Positions 1-8,008 of a stretch of 64,000 nucleotides of DNA are shown here, piece by piece. The stretch is from the NCBI RefSeq assembly GCF_003351105.1, contig NZ_NKRG01000001.1, positions 62,001-126,000 on the forward strand, in the 5' to 3' direction. The translations under genes were made by a program, and so were the position numbers. Each line of letters opens with the position of its first letter. Positions within the stretch are counted from its first letter, which is position 1. The stretch comes from Thermosipho africanus Ob7 (lineage in GTDB: Bacteria > Thermotogota > Thermotogae > Thermotogales > Fervidobacteriaceae). The notes below the pieces were generated by a model. That model saw nothing but the letters and a program-made list of their open reading frames with translations, searched no databases and had not been told where the DNA came from.

Positions 1-1
1 G

Positions 2-1120
2 CGTCAAATAAATCCTGATGTTGTTGCAGCTTACCCAATTACCCCTCAAACACCTGTCGTCGAATATTTTGCGCAATTTGTTGCAGATGGTGTTGTAGAA
101 ACTGAAATGATCCCAGTTGAAAGTGAACATAGTGCAATGAGTGCTGTTGTCGGTGCAGCAGCAGCAGGTGCTCGTGCAATGACAGCAACAGCAGCAAATG
201 GTCTTGCATTGATGCACGAAATTGTATACATAGCAGCATCTTCAAGGCTTCCAATTGTTATGGCTGTTGCAAATAGGGCTCTTTCAGGACCAATTAACAT
301 TCACTGTGACCACAGTGATGCTATGGCAGAAAGAGATTCTGGATGGATTCAACTTTGGGCAGAAAATGCTCAAGAAGCTTATGATTTTACATTAATGGCA
401 ATAAGAATTGCAGAACATGAAGATGTTAGATTGCCTGTTATGGTAAATTTTGACGGTTTTATTATTTCACATGGTGTTGAAGTAGTAGACTTTTTAGATG
501 ATGAAGTAGCAAGGAAATTTGTTGGTGAGCCAAAAGTTATGTATCCACTTCTTGATACAGAGCATCCAGTAACACACGGTCCACTAGATCTATATGATTA
601 TTATTTTGAACACAAAAGGCAACAAATTGAAGCAATGAAACATGTTAAAAAAGTATTTAAAGAAGTTGCAGAAGAATTTGCAAAGATTTCAGGAAGAAAA
701 TATGATCTTCTTGATAAATATAAAGTTGATGATGCAGAGTACATAATGATTGCACTTGGTTCAACAGCAGGAACGATTAAATATACTGTTGATCTTTTAA
801 GAGAAGAAGGACACAAAGTAGGAGTAATAAAGCCACAAATCTTTAGACCATTCCCAAAGAATGAATTGCAGGAATTACTAAATGGTCGAAAAGGTGTTAT
901 TGTATTAGATAGAGCAGCATCATTTGGTGCAGAAGCACCTCTATATGAGGCTGTAAAGAGTGCACTTTATGAAGTTGCTGTAAAACCACAAATCGGAAGT
1001 TATGTCTATGGACTTGGTGGAAGAGATATTAAGATTGAGCACATTAGAAAAGCATTTGAAGATGCATTTAGTGGTAACTTAATAGCTGATGAAGAAAGAT
1101 ACCTAGGACTCAGGGAATAA
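2..1120 (+). CDS. porA: Pyruvate:ferredoxin oxidoreductase alpha subunit (5'-truncated)
   Basis: The reading frame is open to the first bases of the window, so the N-terminus lies outside. About 372 residues are present. The visible start reads as the pyrimidine-binding core of 2-oxoacid:ferredoxin oxidoreductases (VVAAYPITPQTPVVEYF, then EMIPVESEHSAMSAVVGAA), followed by the domain II transketolase-C-like region with the GRDIKIEHI end. The alpha subunit works with PorB, gamma and delta to oxidise pyruvate to acetyl-CoA and reduce ferredoxin in the cytoplasm. porB follows after 13 bases, so they are one transcript. In Thermotoga the order is gamma-delta-alpha-beta, so the first two subunits should lie just upstream of the window. 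An internal ATG at 107 is not the real start. Confidence 0.95.
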   Translation, partial: RQINPDVVAAYPITPQTPVVEYFAQFVADGVVETEMIPVESEHSAMSAVVGAAAAGARAMTATAANGLALMHEIVYIAASSRLPIVMAVANRALSGPINIHCDHSDAMAERDSGWIQLWAENAQEAYDFTLMAIRIAEHEDVRLPVMVNFDGFIISHGVEVVDFLDDEVARKFVGEPKVMYPLLDTEHPVTHGPLDLYDYYFEHKRQQIEAMKHVKKVFKEVAEEFAKISGRKYDLLDKYKVDDAEYIMIALGSTAGTIKYTVDLLREEGHKVGVIKPQIFRPFPKNELQELLNGRKGVIVLDRAASFGAEAPLYEAVKSALYEVAVKPQIGSYVYGLGGRDIKIEHIRKAFEDAFSGNLIADEERYLGLRE

Positions 1121-1133
1121 GGAGGTGTAATTG

Positions 1134-2111
1134 ATGGCTTTAAATATAATGCAACTTGCAACAATGTTTGCAGATAAACACCCTGGTATAACATCTGGTC
1201 ACAGACTTTGCCCAGGTTGTGCTGCTCCAAATGTAGCAAAATTTGCCCTTATGACAGCTGAAGCACTTGGTTATACACCAGTTGTTGGATTTTCAACAGG
1301 ATGTATGGAAGTTTCAACTACAATCTATCCATACACAGCATGGAATGTTCCATATATTCATAATGCATTTGAAAATGTTGCAGCAACAGTTAGTGGTGTA
1401 GAAACTGCATATAGGGCCCTTTTGAAAAAAGGAAGACTTGTTGATCCAAACAAAAAATATGCATTCTTTGCATTTGGTGGAGATGGAGGAACATACGATA
1501 TCGGTCTTCAAGCACTTTCTGGTGCAGTTGAGAGAGGACACAAATTTATTTATATAGTATACGATAATGAAGGTTATATGAATACTGGAAACCAGAGATC
1601 AGGTGCTACACCTCCAGGCTCTCAAACAACAACACAGCCAGTAGGTAAAAAATTATCTGGTAAGATTCAGCTTAAAAAGAACATTGTAGAAATTATGGCT
1701 GCTCACGAAAATGTATACGTTGCAACAGTATCTACTTCTGAACCAATGGATTTCTTCAAAAAAATTGAAAAAGCACTAAACTTTGATGGCCCATCATTTA
1801 TAGCTGCAATGTCTCCATGTGTAAGATTCTGGAGAGTTAATGATGATAAAGCAGTTGAGATTTCAAAACTTGCAGTAGAAACTGGTTATTGGCCATTGTA
1901 TGAAGTAGAAAGAGGAGTATATAGAGTAACAAAGAAAGTAAAAGAATTAAAACCAGTTAGAGAATTCATTGAAAAACAAGGAAGATTTAGACCTCTCTTG
2001 AAGAGACCAGATGCTGATGAAATAATCAATGAATTGCAAGAATATGTAACAAGTAGATGGGAAAGACTTCTTGCACTTGAAGAAGCAACAAAAGATAAAC
2101 CAATTAGATAA
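1134..2111 (+). CDS. porB: Pyruvate:ferredoxin oxidoreductase beta subunit
   Basis: About 325 residues; this is the thiamine-diphosphate-binding subunit. Seen: the HRLCPGCAAP cysteine motif near residue 25, the GDGG thiamine-diphosphate signature near 125 (FAFGGDGGTYDIGLQ), YDNEGYMNTGNQRSG, and a conserved tail ending TKDKPIR. Length and motifs match Thermotoga PorB closely. The start was set at ATG 1134: GGAGG at 1121-1125 gives 8 bases of spacing, while the TTG at 1131 is too close. It is the last gene of the por operon, since a strong intrinsic terminator follows 20 bases after the stop. Confidence 0.96.
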   Translation: MALNIMQLATMFADKHPGITSGHRLCPGCAAPNVAKFALMTAEALGYTPVVGFSTGCMEVSTTIYPYTAWNVPYIHNAFENVAATVSGVETAYRALLKKGRLVDPNKKYAFFAFGGDGGTYDIGLQALSGAVERGHKFIYIVYDNEGYMNTGNQRSGATPPGSQTTTQPVGKKLSGKIQLKKNIVEIMAAHENVYVATVSTSEPMDFFKKIEKALNFDGPSFIAAMSPCVRFWRVNDDKAVEISKLAVETGYWPLYEVERGVYRVTKKVKELKPVREFIEKQGRFRPLLKRPDADEIINELQEYVTSRWERLLALEEATKDKPIR

Positions 2112-2130
2112 TTTATTTAGGAAGATAATA

Positions 2131-2159
2131 AAAGCAAGGCGTCATGCCTTGCTTTTTTT
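2131..2159 (+). terminator. Intrinsic terminator of the por operon
   Basis: A perfect 10-bp stem (AAAGCAAGGC at 2131-2140 with GCCTTGCTTT at 2146-2155) has a 5-base loop and runs into a T tract to 2159. It lies 20 bases after the porB stop and directly before the next gene's promoter. Confidence 0.92.
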
Positions 2160-2167
2160 GATATAAT
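2159..2167 (+). promoter_or_regulatory. Extended -10 promoter for the 2200 gene
   Basis: TGA-TATAAT lies at 2159-2167, immediately after the por terminator. No clear -35 is visible because the upstream bases are the terminator T tract. A transcript start near 2174 would leave a short leader with the ribosome site at 2188-2191. This also rules out the TTG at 2167 as a start codon, because it lies inside the -10 element. Confidence 0.65.
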
Positions 2168-2199
2168 TGAGTAGAGCAATTATAGAAAGAGGTGGAAAG

Positions 2200-3042
2200 A
2201 TGGGAGATTTGTTTACTATTATTTTTCAAATTTTTTGGATGGTATTGATTATTTCAAGTTTTGCACCATTATTTAAAAGTTTGTCTTTGCATTCTTCAAG
2301 AGATGGGCTAATAAGAGCTATTGAGAAAAAAAGAGGAAGTAGAGTTATAACATTGATACATAGGGAAGAATCCCTCAATTTCTTTGGCCTTCCTATTCGA
2401 AGGTATATAGATATAGAAGATTCTGAAGAATTGATAAGGGCTATTAAGATGACTCCAAATGATATGCCAATAGATTTAATTATTCACACTCCAGGTGGGT
2501 TAGTATTAGCTGCTGAGCAAATTGCAAATGCTTTGAAAAAGCATAAAGGAAAAGTAACTGTATTTGTTCCACATTATGCAATGTCTGGTGGAACTTTAAT
2601 AGCTTTGGCTGCTGATGAAATTGTAATGGATGAAAATGCGGTTCTTGGACCAATTGATCCTCAACTAGGACAGTATCCAGCTGCTTCTATTTTGTCTGTT
2701 GTTAAAAAGAAAGATATAAACAAAATAGATGACCAGACGTTGATTTTAGCAGATGTAGCAGAAAAAGCAATGAAACAAATGAAAGAATATGTAACTAATC
2801 TTTTAAAAGAAAAATATGAAGAAAACGCTGAAGATTTGGCTGACAAACTTGTAAGCGGATATTGGACACATGATTATCCAATTACAGTGGAAAAAGCAAG
2901 AGAACTTGGACTAAAAGTTTCTACAGATATGCCAAATGAGATTTATTTGCTAATGAGTCTTTATAAACAATCAGGAAAGAGAAGACCTTCTGTAAATTAT
3001 GTACCTGTTGATTATAGGGTATTTAAAGACAATCAAAAGTGA
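2200..3042 (+). CDS. Membrane-anchored SDH/SppA-class (ClpP-fold) serine protease
   Basis: 280 residues. One hydrophobic segment at about residues 3-23 anchors the protein in the membrane. A ClpP/crotonase-fold domain follows: LIIHTPGG near 92-99 (oxyanion glycines), then HYAMSGGT near 125, whose Ser is the expected nucleophile, and DENAVLGPIDPQLG. This matches the serine dehydrogenase proteinase family (SDH_sah, Pfam PF01972), thought to cleave membrane proteins or signal peptides; the substrate is unknown here. ATG 2200 was chosen because GAGG at 2189-2192 is correctly spaced. The gene is monocistronic, between its own promoter and a terminator. Confidence 0.82.
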   Translation: MGDLFTIIFQIFWMVLIISSFAPLFKSLSLHSSRDGLIRAIEKKRGSRVITLIHREESLNFFGLPIRRYIDIEDSEELIRAIKMTPNDMPIDLIIHTPGGLVLAAEQIANALKKHKGKVTVFVPHYAMSGGTLIALAADEIVMDENAVLGPIDPQLGQYPAASILSVVKKKDINKIDDQTLILADVAEKAMKQMKEYVTNLLKEKYEENAEDLADKLVSGYWTHDYPITVEKARELGLKVSTDMPNEIYLLMSLYKQSGKRRPSVNYVPVDYRVFKDNQK

Positions 3043-3055
3043 TATAATTTCTGAT

Positions 3056-3096
3056 AAAAAAGTGGCTTTCATTTTTTTAAGGAGCCACTTTTTTTT
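3056..3096 (+). terminator. Intrinsic terminator after the SDH-family protease
   Basis: A 12-bp stem (AAAAAAGTGGCT at 3056-3067 with AGCCACTTTTTT at 3083-3094) has a 15-base loop and ends in T residues. It is 13 bases after the stop codon at 3042. Confidence 0.9.
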
Positions 3097-3097
3097 A

Positions 3098-3106
3098 TGA
3101 TAAAAT
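3098..3106 (+). promoter_or_regulatory. Extended -10 promoter for priA
   Basis: TGA-TAAAAT lies at 3098-3106, directly behind the preceding terminator and 23-25 bases ahead of the priA ribosome-binding site. The -35 region falls in the terminator stem and has no recognisable hexamer. Confidence 0.5.
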
Positions 3107-3131
3107 AAACATAGAATCAAAAAATAATGAG

Positions 3132-5381
3132 GTGATTTTTCTGTTATATCAAGTAGCTTTGTCCAATTCCTCTTTAAAGAAAATTTTTTACTGTCAGTCA
3201 AACATACCGTTGGAAAAAGGAGAACGAATTATAGTAAAGTTTAAAGGAAAAAAAACAATAGGATATGTTTTGGGAGAAGTTAATAACAGTTTCAATAAAG
3301 ATAAAGATACATTAGTTTTTCAATCAAAACTAGATGGGAAGAGTTTTTTAAAAAGCTGGTTAGTTGATGCTTTGAAAGATGCTGCGTTTTATTATAACAC
3401 GCCTGTTGGCAAGCTTTTTGATTTATGTTTTCCAAAAGGCATAGAAAACTATTTTGTTCAAAGGGTAAAATTTAATAACCCTCTTTATGGTTTTGAAGAG
3501 TTTACCTTGGATGAATTTATAAATAAATTTGGTGAAAAGAAATTACAGCAATTTTTAAAAGATGGAACAATATCTGTGTTTAAGGATTTTAAATTGAAAG
3601 TTCCCACCCCAAGAAAGGAAATTTATTTGGAGTTAAAAGCAGATTTAAAAGAGATAAGCACTAAAAGATTGACAGAGAAGCAGAAAAAAGTAATTGACTA
3701 TCTTTTCTTAAATAAAATCGTTTCTTATAAAGAATTAAAAGAGCTTTTAGATATTAATAAAGATGTAATTTTGCAACTTAAAAGAAAGGAATTAATTGAA
3801 ATATATGAGAATATTCCGGAAAAGATTAAAAAAGTTGTTCTTAATGAAGAACAAGAGAAAGTTGTTGAAGAGATTGTTAAGAGTAAGTCCAAAGTATTGT
3901 TGCATGGTGTTACAGGTAGTGGTAAAACAGAAGTATATCTTTCAGTTATAGAAAGGTTAAATACAAAAGTTTTATATCTTGTTCCAGAAGTATCACTAAT
4001 AGAGCAAACACTTTCTAGAATTTATTCTAGATTTCCAGATTTGAAGGTAGAAGTTTATCATAGCTATTTAACAAAAAGTCAAAAGGTGGATGTTTGGCTA
4101 AAGGCTATAAAAGGAAAAATTGATATTTTAGTTGGAACAAGAAGCGCATTTTTTATACCTCATAATTATGGCTTAATAATCGTCGATGAAGCACATGATG
4201 AAAGTTATTATCAAGATGGTGAAGTAGTGTACGATATAAATTATCTTGCCGATAAGTTCCATGGTCCAGTTATTTTTGGAAGCGCAACACCAAGGCTTGA
4301 TCATTATTTGAAGGCAAAAAAAAATAAAATGAAAATTTGTAAGTTGACAAAGAGGTATGGTTCACATCTTCCTGATGTTGAAATTATAAATATGAAGAAA
4401 GAGGAAAAAGTGACATATCATCTTTCTAAAAAACTTGTAGATGAAATAAAAAACGAATTGGATAATTCAAAGAGTGTAATGTTATTTGTAAGGAGAAAGG
4501 GCTACTCACTTATTATGTGTACTAATTGTGGACATGTAGTAAAGTGTCCAAATTGTGATGTTGCCTTAACTTATCATAAATCTAATGAGAAGTTGAAATG
4601 TCATATATGCGGTTATGATACAGAAGTTATAACAACTTGCCCAGTATGTGGTTCAATAATGCTTTTAGAAAAGGGTGCCGGAACTGAAAGAATAGAAAAG
4701 GAAATTCAAAATCTTTTTCCTGCAAGGAATATTTCGCGTGTTGATACTGAAGTTATTCAGGATTATAGATTATTTCAAAGAATTTTGAAGGGTCTATACA
4801 ATGGAGAACTTAATATTTTGGTAGGAACAAAGATGATAACAAAAGGGTTGGATGTTTCCACTGTCAATTTAATTGGAGTAATTGATATTGATGCAATTCA
4901 AAGCTTGCCTGATTATAATTCCGCTCTTAATTTGTTTAGGCTTATTGTACAAGTTGTTGGCCGTTCAGGAAGAAAAGAAAAAGGAAAAGCATTAATTCAA
5001 ACATATGATCCTGAAAGTTTGGTATTAGAATATGCTGTCAAACAAGACGTAGAAGGTTATTATGACTATGAATTAAACCAAAGGAGGGCTCTAAATTACC
5101 CTCCATTTGTTGATATTATTCAAGTTGTTGTTTATTCTAATGAAAAGCAAAGTGGATTTAAAAATGCAGAGAAAATGGTTAAAGAGCTAAGAAAATACAA
5201 TATACAAATTCTTGGACCAACTGAATTTTTTATTCCAAAAATAAGAAACTTGTATTTGCATCATTTTATAATAAAAACAAATGAAGTGTTAGAGGTAAAT
5301 CAAACTTTAAACGATTTATTGGTTAAATTTCCAGCGAAAGTTAGTATAAGGGTCAATCCGCCATCATTGTATTTTATTTGA
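3132..5381 (+). CDS. priA: Primosomal replication-restart helicase PriA
   Basis: About 749 residues. Superfamily 2 helicase that reloads the replisome at stalled forks. Seen: Walker A GVTGSGKTE near residue 260, DEAHD near 351, SATPR near 382, a zinc-binding cluster of CxxC motifs at about 460-516, then the GTERIE and QVVGRSGR helicase motifs. The N-terminus (YQVAL...FYCQSNIPLEKGERIIVKF) matches the PriA DNA-binding domain, so the start must be upstream of residue 7. Coordinates use the first canonical codon, GTG 3132, but that GTG is the last G of the Shine-Dalgarno plus TG. GAGG at 3129-3132 is 8 bases from an in-frame CTG at 3141, which is the better-placed start. The gene overlaps the convergent cheW by 8 bases. 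Confidence 0.93.
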   Translation: MIFLLYQVALSNSSLKKIFYCQSNIPLEKGERIIVKFKGKKTIGYVLGEVNNSFNKDKDTLVFQSKLDGKSFLKSWLVDALKDAAFYYNTPVGKLFDLCFPKGIENYFVQRVKFNNPLYGFEEFTLDEFINKFGEKKLQQFLKDGTISVFKDFKLKVPTPRKEIYLELKADLKEISTKRLTEKQKKVIDYLFLNKIVSYKELKELLDINKDVILQLKRKELIEIYENIPEKIKKVVLNEEQEKVVEEIVKSKSKVLLHGVTGSGKTEVYLSVIERLNTKVLYLVPEVSLIEQTLSRIYSRFPDLKVEVYHSYLTKSQKVDVWLKAIKGKIDILVGTRSAFFIPHNYGLIIVDEAHDESYYQDGEVVYDINYLADKFHGPVIFGSATPRLDHYLKAKKNKMKICKLTKRYGSHLPDVEIINMKKEEKVTYHLSKKLVDEIKNELDNSKSVMLFVRRKGYSLIMCTNCGHVVKCPNCDVALTYHKSNEKLKCHICGYDTEVITTCPVCGSIMLLEKGAGTERIEKEIQNLFPARNISRVDTEVIQDYRLFQRILKGLYNGELNILVGTKMITKGLDVSTVNLIGVIDIDAIQSLPDYNSALNLFRLIVQVVGRSGRKEKGKALIQTYDPESLVLEYAVKQDVEGYYDYELNQRRALNYPPFVDIIQVVVYSNEKQSGFKNAEKMVKELRKYNIQILGPTEFFIPKIRNLYLHHFIIKTNEVLEVNQTLNDLLVKFPAKVSIRVNPPSLYFI

Positions 5382-5829
5382 TCATATTTTCAATGGCAAG
5401 CTTTTCCTCTTTTTTCAGTACTTTTTCAACATCTAAAATTAAAATCATCCTATCTTCAAGTTTAGCAATTCCAAGCAAGAATTCAGCAGATACTCCGCTG
5501 TATTCTGGAGTTTGATCTATTTGATCTCCACTTAATGTAATAACTTCTTTTACATCGTCAACTAGAAAGCCCATCTTTTTGCCATTTTCTTCAAATCTAA
5601 TAACTATTATCTTTGATTTTTCCTTATCTTCGAAATCTTCTAACATGAATTTTTTACGAAGGTTTATAATGGGGATAACTTCTCCCATGAGGTTGATTAT
5701 TCCTTCAACATAATCTTTGGAATTTGGTAGTTTAGTGGTTTTTTCATATTCTTTTACCCTATCTACTTTCATAATATCAATAGCAAATTCTTCATCTCCT
5801 AAAACAAAAGTTAAAACTTTTAATTCCAT
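5374..5829 (-). CDS. cheW: Chemotaxis coupling protein CheW
   Basis: 151 residues, a single CheW domain. It links chemoreceptors to the CheA kinase on the inner membrane face. Seen: N-terminal beta strand VLTFVLGDEEFAIDIMKV, the IINLMGEVIPIINLRKKF core around 45-60, and the VDDVKEVITLS segment near 94. The ribosome site GGAGG is 7 bases before the ATG at 5829. It lies 28 bases downstream of tex with no promoter or terminator between them, so co-transcription with tex is likely. No other che gene is in the window. Confidence 0.93.
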   Translation of the reverse strand: MELKVLTFVLGDEEFAIDIMKVDRVKEYEKTTKLPNSKDYVEGIINLMGEVIPIINLRKKFMLEDFEDKEKSKIIVIRFEENGKKMGFLVDDVKEVITLSGDQIDQTPEYSGVSAEFLLGIAKLEDRMILILDVEKVLKKEEKLAIENMIK

Positions 5830-5857
5830 ACTGTCACCTCCTCTGTATTTGATTATA

Positions 5858-7885
5858 TCATATTAATTTAACTTTTATATGCCTTAATTGCTGATCTAAA
5901 TCAATTATTTCAATATCTACAATATCATTAATATTTAGCTCTCTAGTTATAAGTTTTTTATATAAGAATGCAGATTCTTTGAGTCCTATATCAATAAATG
6001 CTCCAAAGTCTGTTATATTTGTAACTTTTCCCTGCAACCTTAATCCTATTCTTAAGTCTTCAAAGGTCAAGATATCATCAAATAATTTTGGCTTAGGAAT
6101 AGATTCTCTTGGGTCTAATCCAGGATTTTTTAACTCGTTTATTATGTCCTTTAAAGTTAATATTCCTACATTTAATTCTTTAGAAAGTTTTTCAATGTCA
6201 ATATTGTCTAAATTAAGACTAATTATTTTATTTGCTATTTCATATTGTTCAGGGTGAATTCTGCTCTTTTCAAGTGGATTTTTTCCATCAATTATTCTTA
6301 AAAAACCAGCACATTGTTCAAATGTTTTTTCTCCGAGACCTTCTATGTTTAGTAATTGCTTTCTTTCTATAAATTTACCATGTTTTTCCCTGTATTTTAC
6401 TATTTTTTTGGCAAGTGAAGGTGTAATTCCTGATACGTATTCAAGAAGTTTGGCAGAAGCCGTGTTTAGATTAACACCTACCATATTAACGACATCTTTT
6501 GTAACGTTGTTTAGTTCTTCTTCCAACTTTTTTTGATTTACATCGTGTTGGTATTGTCCTACACCAAGTGATTTTGGATCAATTTTTACAAATTCTGAAA
6601 GAGGATCTTGCACTCGCCTACCAATACTTATTGCGCTTCTTATTGTAGGATCAAGATCTGGAAATTCTTCCATAGCTAATTTTGAGACAGAGTATACTGA
6701 AGCTCCAGCTTCATTTGCAAAGATATACTTTACATCCAGATTAAATTTTTTTATTGTATTTACTATAAATTTCTGGGTTTCTCTGGATGCCGTGCCATTA
6801 CCTATAACTATTAAGTTTAGCTCAAATTTCTTGATTAATTCTATGACAATTTTTTCCGAATTTTCAATATCATTGTGTGGAGGAGTTGGGAAAATAATTG
6901 CTTTTTCAAGGAATTTCCCATTTTCATCAAGAACTGCAATTTTACATCCAGTTTTATTTCCAGGATCTATAGCAAGGATTCTTTTATCTTTTAATGGTGG
7001 TGTGAGTAATAGTTGTTTTAGGTTTTTTGAGAAAATTACAATGGCTCTATTTTCTGCCTTTTGGGTAAGTTGGTTTCTAATTCTTTTTTTTATAGAATCA
7101 AATAATTTTCTCCAACCCAACTCAAGCCCTTTTAGTATGACTTCATTTTTAAGATCAAGCTTTGTAAGCTTGAATATTTCATTTTTGAATTTATCATCAA
7201 GTACAATTTGAACTTTTAAAATGTTTTCCTTTTCTCCTCTATTTATAGATAGCACACTGTATTCTTTTAGGTTTTTAATTTTTTGAGAAAAATTTTCATA
7301 GGCGTCATATTTTGTTTTGTAATCAACTTTTTTAGTACATTTTAAATATCCATATTCAAATATAAGAAATTCTAATCTTTTTCTTATATTCTCATCATGA
7401 GAAAAATTTTGAGCAATAATATTTATCAAACCTTCTATTACTTTATCTCTTGTGTCGAAGGTTTTGCTAAAATATTTTGGAATTTCTTTTTCAAAGTTTT
7501 CGGGATTATTTATTAATTTATTGTAAAGCTCTAAAAGACCATTTTCAATTGCAATATCAGCTTTAGATTTCTTTTTCTTTTTATAAGGTAAATATATCTG
7601 TTCAAGTTCATCTAAATCGTATGAATTTTCGATTTTCTTTTTCAGCTCCATTGTGAGTTTATTTTCTTTTTCAAGTGCTTTTAATATTTTCTTTTTTTCC
7701 TTTTCTACTTTTTCATAGTAATGAAATAGGTTTTGGATTCCTCTTAATTGTTCTTCGTTTAATCCACCGGTTTGGTCTTTTCTATACCTTGCTACAAAAT
7801 GAATAGTATTTTCTTTTAAAAGTAATATTGCATTTTTAACTTGCCAGTTTTCTAGATTCATTTTTTTAGAAATTAGTTTTTCCAA
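5858..7885 (-). CDS. tex: Tex-family RNA-binding transcription accessory protein
   Basis: 675 residues, slightly shorter than typical Tex (about 720-780). Domains in order: N-terminal helical region rich in Lys/Glu, a YqgF/RNase-H-like domain starting at ILAIDPGNKTG near 324, helix-hairpin-helix repeats (VNLNTASAKLLEYVSGI near 480, LNIEGLGEKTF), and a C-terminal S1 RNA-binding domain (LQGKVTNITDFGAFIDIG near 620). The family binds nucleic acid and influences transcription; the exact role is unclear. The start is TTG 7885, with GGAGC 8 bases upstream. A promoter sits at 7910-7938 on the minus strand, and the gene probably leads a tex-cheW transcript. Confidence 0.92.
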   Translation of the reverse strand: MEKLISKKMNLENWQVKNAILLLKENTIHFVARYRKDQTGGLNEEQLRGIQNLFHYYEKVEKEKKKILKALEKENKLTMELKKKIENSYDLDELEQIYLPYKKKKKSKADIAIENGLLELYNKLINNPENFEKEIPKYFSKTFDTRDKVIEGLINIIAQNFSHDENIRKRLEFLIFEYGYLKCTKKVDYKTKYDAYENFSQKIKNLKEYSVLSINRGEKENILKVQIVLDDKFKNEIFKLTKLDLKNEVILKGLELGWRKLFDSIKKRIRNQLTQKAENRAIVIFSKNLKQLLLTPPLKDKRILAIDPGNKTGCKIAVLDENGKFLEKAIIFPTPPHNDIENSEKIVIELIKKFELNLIVIGNGTASRETQKFIVNTIKKFNLDVKYIFANEAGASVYSVSKLAMEEFPDLDPTIRSAISIGRRVQDPLSEFVKIDPKSLGVGQYQHDVNQKKLEEELNNVTKDVVNMVGVNLNTASAKLLEYVSGITPSLAKKIVKYREKHGKFIERKQLLNIEGLGEKTFEQCAGFLRIIDGKNPLEKSRIHPEQYEIANKIISLNLDNIDIEKLSKELNVGILTLKDIINELKNPGLDPRESIPKPKLFDDILTFEDLRIGLRLQGKVTNITDFGAFIDIGLKESAFLYKKLITRELNINDIVDIEIIDLDQQLRHIKVKLI

Positions 7886-7909
7886 AATTTCACGCTCCTT
7901 TATAGAAAA

Positions 7910-7938
7910 ATTATATCAGAAAAAGCAAGAATGTTTAA
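7910..7938 (-). promoter_or_regulatory. Promoter for tex-cheW
   Basis: On the minus strand TTAAAC (7938-7933) and TATAAT (7915-7910) are separated by 17 bases, with TGA directly before the -10 (extended -10). It diverges from the promoter of the binding-protein gene 10 bases away. Confidence 0.65.
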
Positions 7939-7945
7939 TTTTCCT

Positions 7946-7973
7946 TTTACATTCAAATGTGGTATAATATAAT
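7946..7973 (+). promoter_or_regulatory. Promoter for the exported binding protein at 8009
   Basis: TTTACA at 7946-7951 is followed 16 bases later by TATAAT at 7968-7973. A second overlapping TATAAT at 7963-7968 has an extended TGG in front. The doubled -10 (TATAATATAAT) and good -35 suggest a strong promoter, in keeping with an abundant periplasmic binding protein. Confidence 0.7.
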
Positions 7974-8008
7974 GCTGCAGGGAATTTTAGAAAAGGAGGG
8001 GAAAGTTT

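Noticed and set aside
107-1120. ATG 107 as the start of porA
   Set aside because: The frame is open to base 2 and encodes conserved PorA residues (AYPITPQTP), so the gene continues off the left edge.
2167-2199. Extra 11 codons at the start of the SDH-family protease (TTG 2167)
   Set aside because: That TTG overlaps the -10 element, and the ribosome site at 2189-2192 fits ATG 2200.
6792-7211. Long plus-strand open frames opposite tex, and similar antisense frames across the window
   Set aside because: They lie fully inside well-supported genes, lack ribosome sites and have shadow-type composition.
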